Positions 1-8,198 of a DNA stretch of 38,200 bases are shown here, piece after piece. The notes beneath the pieces are model-generated. The model ran no database searches and was not told the DNA's origin. It was given only the letters and a program-made list of their open reading frames with translations. This stretch comes from Pseudophaeobacter leonis (GTDB lineage: Bacteria; Pseudomonadota; Alphaproteobacteria; Rhodobacterales; Rhodobacteraceae). A program made the position numbers and the translations under genes. Every line of letters begins with the position of its first letter. Within the stretch, counting starts at the first letter, position 1. The stretch lies in assembly GCF_002087335.1 (NCBI RefSeq), contig NZ_MWVJ01000063.1, positions 1-38,200 on the forward strand, given 5' to 3'.

Positions 1-140
1 GCCGAGCGCATCCCCTTTGTGGAGCGCGGCACTTCTTGCGCATTCTCCGCCCTCTAGAATGTCCGTCTCTAAGGCCGTCATGCGCCGCAGGGTGAACGCG
101 GGCGGCCATTGGACATTATGAGACAATGCGGTGCCACCAT

Positions 141-170
141 ACATTGTGGAGCCTCAGGACACCACAATGT
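141..170. repeat. Inverted repeat with 9-bp arms
   Basis: The arms ACATTGTGG (141-149) and CCACAATGT (162-170) are perfectly complementary across a 12-nt spacer. An outer pair, GGACATT (113-119) and AATGTCC (167-173), is also complementary. No T-run follows, so it is not a convincing terminator. It lies just upstream of the phage portal remnant. A recombination site, protein-binding site or chance pairing are all possible. Confidence 0.4.
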
Positions 171-229
171 CCCGCCGTTTTTAATCGGTGGTCTTTGTTG
201 GCCCGGCCCGGTCTCTAAAAACGGAAAGC

Positions 230-625
230 CTGATCATCACCCCATAGACGTATTCGGTTCTGGGCTATGCCCCCCAAACAATCCCGGCACAGGTGCTACA
301 GCCACCAGCCAGATCCAGACCCGACGTTTCAAAGCGGCGCGCGGTGGCCGCCTGGTGGGTGGGTTTTGACAATATGCTTGGGGATACTTCCAGGTTGCAA
401 ACCCGCATGGATCTGCGCGGGCTGATCAATCACGCCCGCGTAGCAGCGCAGAACGTGGATTACCTCAAGTCCTTTGAAATGATGGTCCGCCGTCATGTGG
501 CGGGATGGCTCGGCATATCGCTGCAAATGAATGGCACCGCTGGCCGCGCCCATTTTGACAATATGCGCGGCCAGAAAATCGAGACCCCCCGAATGGGGCG
601 AGAAAGAAGAAATCCCGCTGCGGCA
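230..625 (+). pseudogene. Phage portal protein remnant (lambda gpB-like)
   Basis: This is a broken coding stretch. One frame ends near 369 with a segment of the type RRFxAAxxxRLxxGF. The next frame continues with a DLRGL...A..NVDYLK.FEMMVRRHVAGWLGISLQMN stretch (about 397-535). Lambda-family portal proteins have this arrangement near their N-terminus: an arginine-rich start, then a run of the form DLR..ARdLarNndYa..F...v..nVvGp.GI.LQ. The portal forms the dodecameric DNA gate at one vertex of the phage head. Here only the N-terminal quarter survives, with at least one frameshift around 340-370 and loss of similarity after about 600. No full-length ORF remains. The identification is from motif memory and is moderately secure. 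Confidence 0.5.
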
Positions 626-642
626 AATCCGAGTCCCGGCAA

Positions 643-810
643 ATGGCGATTACCTGCATTCTCTGCCTGAAAGACAAGGACGGCAAACCGCTATTGAGTG
701 ATGACGCCGAGACCCTGAACATCCTGGAAGGCGCAAGCGATGCCAAGTTGGCGTCGCGCATCGCCATGCAGGTTTTAGGCGTGCCCCCCGCGGCCAAACT
801 GGGAAACTGA
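643..810 (+). pseudogene. Small phage tail-region ORF remnant (possible tail assembly chaperone)
   Basis: A 55-residue reading frame starts MAITCILCLKDKDGKPL and ends at the TGA at 808-810. The pattern of hydrophobic strand, then LCLKDKDGKPLLSDDD-like stretch, then an alpha-helical tail resembles C-terminal halves of phage tail assembly chaperones. These commonly read as lClkDedGkplf.dedae.L..k. The frame is open for about 15 codons upstream of the ATG and may be the 3' part of a longer gene. Another short ORF at 904-1032 (42 aa) follows in the same orientation and is not recognised. Together with the portal fragment upstream, this looks like a deleted prophage morphogenesis module. No ribosome-binding site was seen. 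Confidence 0.35.
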
Positions 811-1136
811 TCGAGAAGGATGCAGAGACCCGAAACCTTTACCGGGTGGGCGCAACTGGAGCGGATACCACCGTAGAAGCCGTGTCGAGACAAGATGCAT
901 TGCATGGAACTGCTGGGACAACGCCTCATGGCGCGTGACATTGACCGCCAGGTCGCTGAGGTTCAAGTGCGTATCGCGCTCCTGCATGGCTACACCGCGC
1001 TTTGCATCCCCATCACGAAAGCCGTACCCTAAAACCGCTGGGGGAAAGGGGGAACCCGCCCATCAGCCGATTTTTGCAACAGAGTCCCTTGACATCTCTG
1101 GCGGTTTCGGAGCTTTTCTGCGCAGCCATTGATTGA

Positions 1137-2351
1137 TTGGATTTGACAGTGTTTCAGAAAAAATTCCCTGCACTCGCAGCAGCGACAATTGTGTTTTCGC
1201 TATTTTTCTCAGTCAACCAAACCCGTGGTGAACTAAGTCTGGGTGACACTGATGCTCAGCCTCGAGCCACACCGGCGGCCGAGGCTCCGGAAGAAATCAC
1301 CCAGGATGGTGCTTTTCGGCATACCCTGTCTTTTGACATCCCCAAATATCGGGACCTAGAGCCAAGCTTAGGTCTTACGTACCGATCCTCCTACAAGGGA
1401 AGAGGGTCTGCCGAGACATACCTAGGCGCCGGTTGGCAGCTTCGCGGATTTTCGTCGATTGAGCGTGTTACACTTGGCGGCGGCACCCCGACGTATGACG
1501 ACAGTCTTGACCTTTTCCGCCTTGATGGCCAGGAGCTGATGGCCTGTGAAGATGTCGATGCTCTCAGTAAACTTAGCGCCCTTCGCTCCTATCCCGATCG
1601 CTATAAAACAGAGGTGAAAAGCGCCAGTTGTCTAGCGGGTGGCAACCTTACGACCCAAGTAGAAAGCTATAAGCGTATTGAACTGGATACCATCACGATT
1701 GGTGGTAAAGAGGTTGAACAGTTTCTGATTTCTGACGGCAAGGGCACAACTTATACCTATAGATCTCTCGGCGATATCAATGACAACAGCACGTCCGGGT
1801 CACAAGACGAGTTCAACATTCTCTTTCGGCGAAAGTTTCTGCTGACCAAGATTGAAAACGCCCAAACCAACACCTCAGAGGTGCTCTATAGCTACAAATT
1901 CACCAATATAGCCAACGCACTCGCGCACAGGCCAGATAGTATCTCATATGCCGACTATCAGGTCCAGTTTTGGTATTCTTCACCGGGCGCTCCCATGGCA
2001 ACATATGCCGTTGGGTCTGCAGAGCATATGGGCCGCCAACTCACCCGGTTGGAAAGCGTCTCGGTTTTTGATGGTGCGCAGAAAGTGCGTGCCTATCAAA
2101 TGCGGTATTCGGCGGCGACATTGACCCAGGCAAACTTGCTGCAAGAGGTCGAAGTCTTTGGCAGTGACTTCCAGCGCGTCAGCGGCATTATCACCAGTGG
2201 AACGCAGCTTCCCAGCCTGCTTGACGCGGCCAACTATACCCCAATTCTACCAAGTCTCAGCACGCAGAGCTATCCTGGCAAAGTCTTTCACCGTGGCGCT
2301 CAGATCGCTGACGTGGACGACGACGGTCGTGATGAAATGTTGCTAACCTAA
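1137..2351 (+). pseudogene. SpvB/Tc-toxin-type secreted protein, 3'-truncated
   Basis: About 400 residues remain of what is normally a protein of well over 1,000. The N-terminus has a basic start (FQKKF), a hydrophobic run and a small-residue region, consistent with a Sec signal peptide. It is followed by a low-complexity TPAAEAPEE linker. Residues about 55-110 match the opening of the SpvB/TcaC-type N-terminal domain (G.f.htLsFdiP.y..leP.L.L.Y.S, then G.GW.L.G.ssIeR). The last residues (GAQIADVDDDGRDEMLL) are the start of an FG-GAP/VCBS calcium-type repeat, where the frame abruptly stops. In the family this region precedes VCBS and RHS repeats that form a toxin-delivery shell. The start is uncertain: TTG 1137 or GTG 1149, neither with a clear Shine-Dalgarno site. 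The truncation coincides with the end of the convergent ORF at 2343-2528. Confidence 0.65.
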
Positions 2352-2528
2352 CGGCATGGCGTCCAAGCAGGCTTCCTTTGCATCAAGATGCCAGGCACCA
2401 GACGGTTCGGGTGCCTTGTACGCCTGTCCACCACAGGTTTGCTGGGCGATAACCGCCATAGGGAAAGCCAGAAGAGCCAACGCGGTGACAATAGCGCGCA
2501 TAGCAGGCACGACAAAATTAAGTGTCAT
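2343..2528 (-). CDS. Small secreted protein of unknown function (possibly 5' fragment)
   Basis: A 61-residue ORF begins with ATG at 2528, preceded by a good GAGGA ribosome-binding site (ATGAGGATGAT-ATG). Residues 1-28 form a typical signal peptide: short N-region with an Arg at residue 11, hydrophobic core AIVTALALLAFPMAVIA, and cleavage likely after AxA/IAQ. The predicted mature part is only about 33 residues with two cysteines (QQTCGGQ and EACLD), suitable for a disulfide. I do not recognise it. Its last codons overlap the truncated end of the SpvB-like ORF. It may therefore be the 5' part of a longer gene whose 3' end was lost in the same deletion. Confidence 0.45.
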   Translation of the reverse strand: MTLNFVVPAMRAIVTALALLAFPMAVIAQQTCGGQAYKAPEPSGAWHLDAKEACLDAMPLG

Positions 2529-2540
2529 ATCATCCTCATG

Positions 2541-3060
2541 AGAATAAATTGTTCGAAAATCACTAAATTGCTCAACCCATGGGAGCGAACGAAATTTTTA
2601 CACGCCCTAAGTTCGACAAGCTTGACGGAAAGTCAACCCACAACTGATCCCCCAATAGGTTTTCCCATAAATCGCCTCAACCCTAAGGGTGCGAGTGCGT
2701 TTTTCGCTGAGACGCGTGAACGTGCGTAGAGGATGGTGTCGGGGCAATTTTCCGCTTGCTGCTGATTGCCTCAGGGACGTTTTATGACCATCTAATGAAG
2801 TGCCGATCCATCGCATCTTTCGGGCCGGGCAGTGCGGGATGCTAAACTCAAGCCCTAGATTAAGTGGGGCTTTGAAGAAAACCCTAGGATCAAGATCAAT
2901 TAGTCTACCTGAGGCGGTCAATCCTCCATGATTGTTAGCCTCCCTCTTTGAAATGGTCCGCCCTTATATGTTCCATCCCGGATGATCACATTGACCCTCG
3001 GCGATCGGCATTTTTCATGGCAAGGTCTGTTCTGAGGGACATTCTGAACGGGGTGCTGCC
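2541..3060. other. 520-bp stretch without a recognisable gene
   Basis: Only short ORFs without plausible starts occur here on either strand, and none resembles a known family. The base composition is lower in GC than the following operons. The right part (about 2,930-3,060) probably contains the left end of the IS481-type element. I could not pair terminal inverted repeats because the right end of the element is missing. Confidence 0.5.
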
Positions 3061-3980
3061 ATGCTGATCCATCTTCACAAGCAAGCGACGACCACACCGA
3101 AGGTGCGTGCTGCAATCCAGGCGAGCGGTGAGCCAGCGTCGGCTCTGGCGGAACGGTTCGGCACTACAGAGCAAACGATCTATAAATGGCGGCATCGTGA
3201 CAGTGTTCACGACCGAAGCCACACAGCACACCGGTTACAGACCACTTTGAGCCTGGCACAAGAGGCTATCGCGGTTGCGCTCCGCAAGACGCTGCTTGTG
3301 TCGCAGGATGATCTGCTGGCGGTAGTTCGGGAGTTCTTGAACCCGGATGTCTCACGCTAAGGGCTGGATCGTTGCCTGCGTCGGCATGGCGTGGGCAATC
3401 TGCGCGATCTCAAGTCCAAAGAGGCTCGCCCAAGCACAGCGGCTTCAAGGCTTATGAACCCGGATACATCCACATCCATTGCCCGACAGGCGCATCCGCA
3501 GGGTGCTGCCGATAGGGACGTGAAATACCTGCCGCACCTTCTCGGTGAATGAAGTCATTCCCCTGCCAGGCGGCGGATGGCAGACGAGACGTCTCGCCGT
3601 TATCTGTTCGTTGCGATAGACCGGGCCACCCGCTGGGTCTTTGTGCGCATCTACAGCCGCAAGACGGCGGCTAACGCGCGGCGCTTCCTGCGGGATCTGG
3701 AACGTGCCTGTCCAATACGCATCCGCACCATTCTCACAGAGCGGGCCAAGTCCGCCATCGGTCCGAGGACGATGGCGCGCGGAAAAGAGTTCACAGACCG
3801 GCTCTTTGGTCTTCGCAAACGGGCGCAAAGCGGGAAGTATGAGTTCGATAGAATCTGCAAAGAGCTGGACATTGAACATCGCCTGACCCCGCCGAGATCG
3901 CCGCAGACCAATGGCATGGTCGAGCGCTTCAACGGTCGTATCGAAGACGTTTTACAAAGCCACCACTTCCGATCCGGTGA
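3061..3980 (+). mobile_element. IS481-type insertion sequence, transposase pseudogene
   Basis: The ATG at 3061 opens an IS481-type transposase. It has an N-terminal helix-turn-helix (residues about 12-45: AAIQASGEPASALAERFG then TEQTIYKWRHR) and the segment LLAVVREFLNPDVSR. After this a TAA (3358-3360) replaces a sense codon. A later frame carries the integrase core: FVAIDRATRWVFV, GKEF, and IEHRLTPPRSPQTNGMVERFNG near 3,880-3,935, which includes the catalytic Glu. The element carries several lesions: the nonsense codon, a 1-nt loss near 3,433, three foreign-looking stretches of about 40 nt (3476-3516, 3537-3575, 3741-3780), and loss of everything after about 3,980. The third stretch removes the expected second catalytic TDNG motif. 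It cannot encode an active transposase. Confidence 0.85.
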
Positions 3981-4022
3981 GGAACCCAGCGGATCACTAT
4001 CCGGGAGAGCAACGCCCTCGGC

Positions 4023-4054
4023 GACCAACGACCTGGATGACCAATGACCTGGGC
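4023..4054. repeat. 16-bp tandem repeat, two copies
   Basis: The units gaccaacgacctggat (4023-4038) and gaccaatgacctgggc (4039-4054) are adjacent and differ at two positions. They sit between the broken IS481 element and the 3' end of the Anbu gene, in about 170 bp that I cannot assign. They may mark a deletion or rearrangement junction. Confidence 0.6.
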
Positions 4055-4154
4055 GTCCCGGAAATTAAGCAGGCGCAGATTTGATTTTGTCGGCTCAACC
4101 TTTCGCCTGAACCCGCCAGCGAAAGACATTTCGCGCATGGTCAAGCCAATACGG

Positions 4155-4886
4155 TCAGAGCTTGTAGCTGGGCAGCAACTGAAATGCATCCCGGAGGGCA
4201 TCGCCCCAGACGGTCGCTATGGTCTGATAGACCTCGTCTTCTGCATTAATCCGTTTGACGCGATCCGTGGCAAAAGAGTCATTCTCATACACCTGCAGAT
4301 CAAAAGGCAGCCCGACGGACAGGTTTGATTTCACTGTAGAATCAAAGGACACCAGCAAAAGCTTGATTGCGTCTTCGAACTCCATCTGACTGTCATAGGC
4401 CCGGACCAGGATCGGCTTTCCATACTTGGTTTCACCGATCTGAAAGAAGGGCGTATCCTCCGTGATCTCAATGAAATTACCCTCAGGGTAGATCATGAAT
4501 ATCGTTGGCTTTCCGCCCTTTATCTGGCCACCCAGAATGATGGAGGCACCAAATTGGTCGTCTGATGTCTGACCTGTCGGTGACGAGTTTACAATCACCT
4601 CGCGCAGGGTGGCCCCCACCAGCCGCGCAATCTGAAACATGGTGGGTTCGCGCAGGATGCTTGGATCACGGTCTTGTTCCGAGACAGAGCGTTCCTCCAG
4701 CAGGCTGATCAGTGACTGCGTCGTCGCAAGGTTGCCGGCAGTCATGATGGTGATGGCGCGCTCGTCTGGCACATGCCAGGTGAACATCTTTTTGCTGACC
4801 GCAAAATTGTCTACGCCTGCGCTTGTTCGGGTGTCCGCCATAAAGACAAGCCCGCGATCCAGGCGCATTCCGATGCAATACGTCAT
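4155..4886 (-). CDS. Anbu, bacterial proteasome-like peptidase
   Basis: This 243-residue Ntn-hydrolase belongs to the Anbu (ancestral beta subunit) group related to HslV and 20S proteasome beta subunits. The start MTYCIG places a threonine at residue 2, the expected nucleophile after Met removal. It is followed by GLVFMADTRTSAGVDN, with Asp18 matching the conserved proteasome Asp17, and the SKK pair at 31-33 near the catalytic Lys. A second conserved block is GASIILGGQIKGGKPTIFMIYPEGNF. No AAA ATPase lies nearby. It is the last gene of a four-gene minus-strand operon and starts 34 nt after the transglutaminase stop. In other genomes the same four families co-occur, and the product is thought to process a peptide made or modified by the ATP-grasp and alpha-E partners. 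The substrate is unknown. Confidence 0.93.
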   Translation of the reverse strand: MTYCIGMRLDRGLVFMADTRTSAGVDNFAVSKKMFTWHVPDERAITIMTAGNLATTQSLISLLEERSVSEQDRDPSILREPTMFQIARLVGATLREVIVNSSPTGQTSDDQFGASIILGGQIKGGKPTIFMIYPEGNFIEITEDTPFFQIGETKYGKPILVRAYDSQMEFEDAIKLLLVSFDSTVKSNLSVGLPFDLQVYENDSFATDRVKRINAEDEVYQTIATVWGDALRDAFQLLPSYKL

Positions 4887-4920
4887 TTCATTCTATCCGA
4901 CAGGAAACCTTCGCATCTCT

Positions 4921-5718
4921 TTACTGCTGGACCTGTAAAGATACCATAAGCGTTTCATCGGCAGAGCCCATGCGCAGCCCTTCGATGGGGGCGGCATCGC
5001 GGGCATCCCGGCCGACAGCGATGCGCACGTAGTGTTCATCCGGGGACACGCCATTTGAGACATCAAAGCCGACCCATCCCAGCCCCTGAACGCAGACTTC
5101 AGCCCATGCATGGGTTGCTTCCTGGATCACCTGCTCTTTGATCATCAGATAGCCGCTGACATAGCGTGCAGGCAGCCCTGACAGCCGCGCGGCTGCAACA
5201 AAGATTTGCGCGTGGTCCTGACAGACGCCGCTGTCGCCCCGCAGCGCGTCTTCTGCAGAGGTGTCGACCACTGTGCCGCCCGTTTTATACGGCAGCGCCT
5301 CCAGGATAGCGGCGGAAAGAGCATGCAATTCGGCAAGCTGCGCCTCAGGGTTTCCCGAGATCCGGGGCAGCGCCTTAATCGCATCGCCCGGCGCTGTTAG
5401 CGGGGTCGGTTGCTGAAAAAGCCACACAGGCGCCCGGCCTTTGAGCGGACCAAGCACCCCGCTGGCATTCAGCGTTTTCACCTGGCCGCTGGCCTGAATG
5501 GTTAAAACGCGCGCCCCTGGCGTCAGGCTCACCAGATCGACATGGTTGCCATAGTGGTCAAGATAGCTTGCCTCGACCTTGCCGCCGACGATCTCAACGG
5601 ACCAATTCACCACCTCTTGCATCACTGACGACAAAGGCCGCAGGCGCACCTTTTGCAGCGCATAATCCACGGGTGCGCTGTAGGCGTATTCAGTCGTGTG
5701 ATGTATTGTTAAGTCCAT
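4921..5718 (-). CDS. Transglutaminase-like cysteine peptidase of the Anbu operon
   Basis: This 265-residue protein has an N-terminal beta-rich region (residues 1-90, MDLTIHHTTEYAYSAPV start, typical of bacterial transglutaminase N domains) and a C-terminal papain-like core. The triad is visible: Cys166 in GDSGVCQDHA, His203 in ATHAWAEV, and Asp219 in VGFDVSNG. Bacterial members are usually predicted peptidases or amidases rather than cross-linkers. The ATG overlaps the end of the alpha-E reading frame (stop at 5709), which suggests translational coupling. In this operon it is expected to hydrolyse or transfer the amide product formed by the ATP-grasp enzyme. It is intact and of the usual length. 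Confidence 0.93.
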   Translation of the reverse strand: MDLTIHHTTEYAYSAPVDYALQKVRLRPLSSVMQEVVNWSVEIVGGKVEASYLDHYGNHVDLVSLTPGARVLTIQASGQVKTLNASGVLGPLKGRAPVWLFQQPTPLTAPGDAIKALPRISGNPEAQLAELHALSAAILEALPYKTGGTVVDTSAEDALRGDSGVCQDHAQIFVAAARLSGLPARYVSGYLMIKEQVIQEATHAWAEVCVQGLGWVGFDVSNGVSPDEHYVRIAVGRDARDAAPIEGLRMGSADETLMVSLQVQQ

Positions 5719-6660
5719 TTGCCCAAAAACCTGTAATCAACTTCGATCTGTTGTGCGAGGGTCGCGGTGCAGTCGATAACTGAGCTTACAAATTCGTGCA
5801 GCCCTTCGTCAAAGATCGAAGTGATGTCCCGGTTTACCAGCCGTGCGCGCAGGGCGTTGGCCATCTCATGTGACGGATGTGTGGTGCCGTATTCCTCGGC
5901 CAGATGCGACAGGGCTGTTGACGATCTGTCCTGCATTGAAGGCCAGCGACCTTGGCATCCGGCGATCCAGGATCAGGAATTCAGCGATGGCAGGCGCGGT
6001 AAAGTCCTCCTCCACAGCCCAGCGGAACGACCGGTGCGCCGAAACAGAGCGCAGGATGGTTTCCCACTGCACATTGTCCAGACGACTGCCGACAAAGGAG
6101 GGCGCCGGCAACAGTGAGTAGTACTTCACGTCAATGATGCGTGCCGTATTGTCCATCCGCTCAACAAAAGTGCCCAGGCGGCAAAAATCATAGATGTCAT
6201 TGCGCAGCATAGTCCCGTGCAGTGCCCCGCGCACCAGCCCCGATTGTTGCCGGATGGTGGCCAGCACAGCAGGCAGTTCCGTCTGAGGGATCTCATCCTT
6301 CAGCAGATCTGTGAACAGCATCCATGTTTCATTGACGGCCAGCCACACTTCGGTGGTCAGTGCGGTCCGGACAAGGCGCGCGTTGTCACGGGCAGATTTC
6401 ATGATCGACAAAACAGAGCTTGGATTTGACGGCTCGCGCAGCAAAAAGTTGACAACCTGCGCGCTGTCATAGCCTTCGCAGATCGCTTCATATGCCTGTT
6501 GCGCCGCAAGCGTGGAGATCACCGACTGCCATTCCGCCTCGGCTGTTGTTGACCGGGTCAACGCGATGCGAACCCCCGCCTCAATCAGCCGCGCAGTGTT
6601 CTCTGCCCGCTCAAGCGAGCGGAACATCCAGTACAGTCCCCCTGCGGTTTTTCCCAACAT
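5709..6660 (-). pseudogene. Alpha-E domain protein, frameshifted
   Basis: Reading from ATG 6660, the protein matches the alpha-E family, an all-helical partner of circularly permuted ATP-grasp enzymes. It starts MLGKTAGGLYWMFRSLERAENTAR and contains NDIYDFCRLGTFVERMDNTARIIDVKYY. At about 5,912-5,914 (CCC on the coding strand where CC is expected) the frame shifts. The remaining C-terminus (LSHLAEEYGTTHPSHEMA... to ...IEVDYRF) continues in another frame to the stop at 5709. Removing one base gives a 316-residue protein of normal family length. The gene begins 1 nt after the ATP-grasp stop and overlaps the transglutaminase start. The shift may be a sequencing error or a true mutation; as written the last ~65 residues are lost. 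Confidence 0.85.
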
Positions 6661-6661
6661 G

Positions 6662-8086
6662 TCAGTCTTCCAGTACCCAAGTGTCTTTGGTGCCGCCGCC
6701 CTGACTGGAGTTGACCACCAGTGAGCCTTCTTTCAGGGCGACGCGCGTCAGCCCGCCCGGTGTGATGTTGACGCCTTTGGGCGACACCAGTGCAAAGGGG
6801 CGCAGGTCAACGTGGCGCGGCGCGAGGCCGCTCTCGGTAAATATCGGCACCGTGGACAGCGACAGGGTTGGCTGCGCGATATAGTTGCTGGGGCGCGCGC
6901 GCAGCTTATCGGCGAAATCAGACAGCTCCTGTTTGCTCGCCGCCGGCCCCACCAGCATGCCGTAGCCGCCAGAGCCATGCACCTCTTTCACCACCAGATC
7001 GGCAAGTTTATCGAGCACGTATCTGAGCTGTTGCGGCTCTGAGCACCGATGGGTCTCCACGTTCTTCAAGATCGCAGGCTCGCCGGTGTAGAATTTAATG
7101 ATATCAGGCAGGTAGCTATAGACCGCTTTGTCGTCCGCAACGCCTGTGCCCGGGGCGTTTGCAATGGTGATATTGCCTGCCCGGTACACATCCATAATCC
7201 CCGGAACCCCCAGCATCGAGTCTGGGTTGAATGTCAGCGGGTCAAGGTATTCATCATCCACCCGGCGATAGATCACATCAATCCTCTTGTAGCCCTTGGT
7301 GGTCCGCATGGCGATATGGCCATCCACAACCCGCAGATCGTGCCCCTCGACCAGTTCAACCCCCATCTGATCGGCCAGAAAGCTGTGTTCAAAATAGGCC
7401 GAGTTATGAATGCCCGGCGTCAGGATCACCACGCAAGGCCGCCCCTTGCAGCCAGAGGGTGCCGAGGCCTCAAGCGAGCGGCGCAGGTTTTTAGGATAAT
7501 CACTGACGGGCTGCACCCGAATGCTGCTGAACAGTTCGGGGAACATTTGCAGCATCGACTCACGGTTTTCCAGCATATAGCTGACGCCAGAGGGCGTTCG
7601 CGCGTTGTCCTCAAGCACGAAAAACTCGTCCTCGCCGGTGCGCACGATGTCAGTGCCCACGATATGAGTGTAGACATCTCCCGGCGCACTGAAGTTGATC
7701 ATCTGCGGCAAGAACGCATCGTTCTGAGCAATCAGATCCGTTGGAATGACACCGGCCCGTAAAATTTCCTGCCGGTTATAAATATCGTGCAAAAAGGCAT
7801 TGATCGCATAGACGCGCTGCTCAATCCCCTTTGACAGCTTGGTCCACTCTCGCGGCGAGATGATCCGTGGCACCAGATCGAAAGGAATGAGCCGTTCCTC
7901 GGCATCCTGCTGTCCGTAAACATTAAAGGTGATCCCCGAGCGCCGAAAAAACGCTTCAGCTTCTTCCGACTTGGTCGCGAGGCGGCCAGTGTTCTGTTTG
8001 GCAAACCAGGCATCGTAGCCTTTGTAGGGCGGGCGAGCCTCCCCGGCGACGTGCATTTCGCTAAAGTGCGTTTTGTTGATGCTCAT
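6662..8086 (-). CDS. Circularly permuted ATP-grasp protein of the Anbu operon
   Basis: This 474-residue protein is of the circularly permuted ATP-grasp type 2 family. Recognisable blocks include PRIISPREWTKLSKGIEQR, the acidic EDNARTPSGVSYMLENR block, DVIYRRVDDEYLDP, and the glycine-rich EVHGSGGYGMLVGP near residue 385. ATP-grasp enzymes form an amide bond through an acyl-phosphate, and members of this family are predicted peptide or amide ligases. It is the first gene of the operon. The predicted promoter lies in the 112-bp gap to the serine hydrolase gene downstream in coordinates, although no clear -35/-10 pair was found there. The start codon ATG 8086 is followed by the family-typical short acidic N-terminus. 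Substrate unknown. Confidence 0.92.
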   Translation of the reverse strand: MSINKTHFSEMHVAGEARPPYKGYDAWFAKQNTGRLATKSEEAEAFFRRSGITFNVYGQQDAEERLIPFDLVPRIISPREWTKLSKGIEQRVYAINAFLHDIYNRQEILRAGVIPTDLIAQNDAFLPQMINFSAPGDVYTHIVGTDIVRTGEDEFFVLEDNARTPSGVSYMLENRESMLQMFPELFSSIRVQPVSDYPKNLRRSLEASAPSGCKGRPCVVILTPGIHNSAYFEHSFLADQMGVELVEGHDLRVVDGHIAMRTTKGYKRIDVIYRRVDDEYLDPLTFNPDSMLGVPGIMDVYRAGNITIANAPGTGVADDKAVYSYLPDIIKFYTGEPAILKNVETHRCSEPQQLRYVLDKLADLVVKEVHGSGGYGMLVGPAASKQELSDFADKLRARPSNYIAQPTLSLSTVPIFTESGLAPRHVDLRPFALVSPKGVNITPGGLTRVALKEGSLVVNSSQGGGTKDTWVLED

Positions 8087-8198
8087 AAAACCAGCCTAGT
8101 GAGTTTGCATGATAACGCAACGCGGCTGGTCTGCTTCGGCCGCTAGTATCCGTCTTATTGATCAAAATTGCATCGTTTCCAGACACCGCGAACAGCCG

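Noticed and set aside
2607..2921. 104-residue minus-strand ORF between the toxin remnant and the IS element
   Set aside because: No recognisable motif, no good start signal and irregular composition; treated as noncoding.
7049..7762. 237-residue antisense ORF inside the ATP-grasp gene
   Set aside because: A shadow of a conserved sense gene, with no ribosome-binding site.
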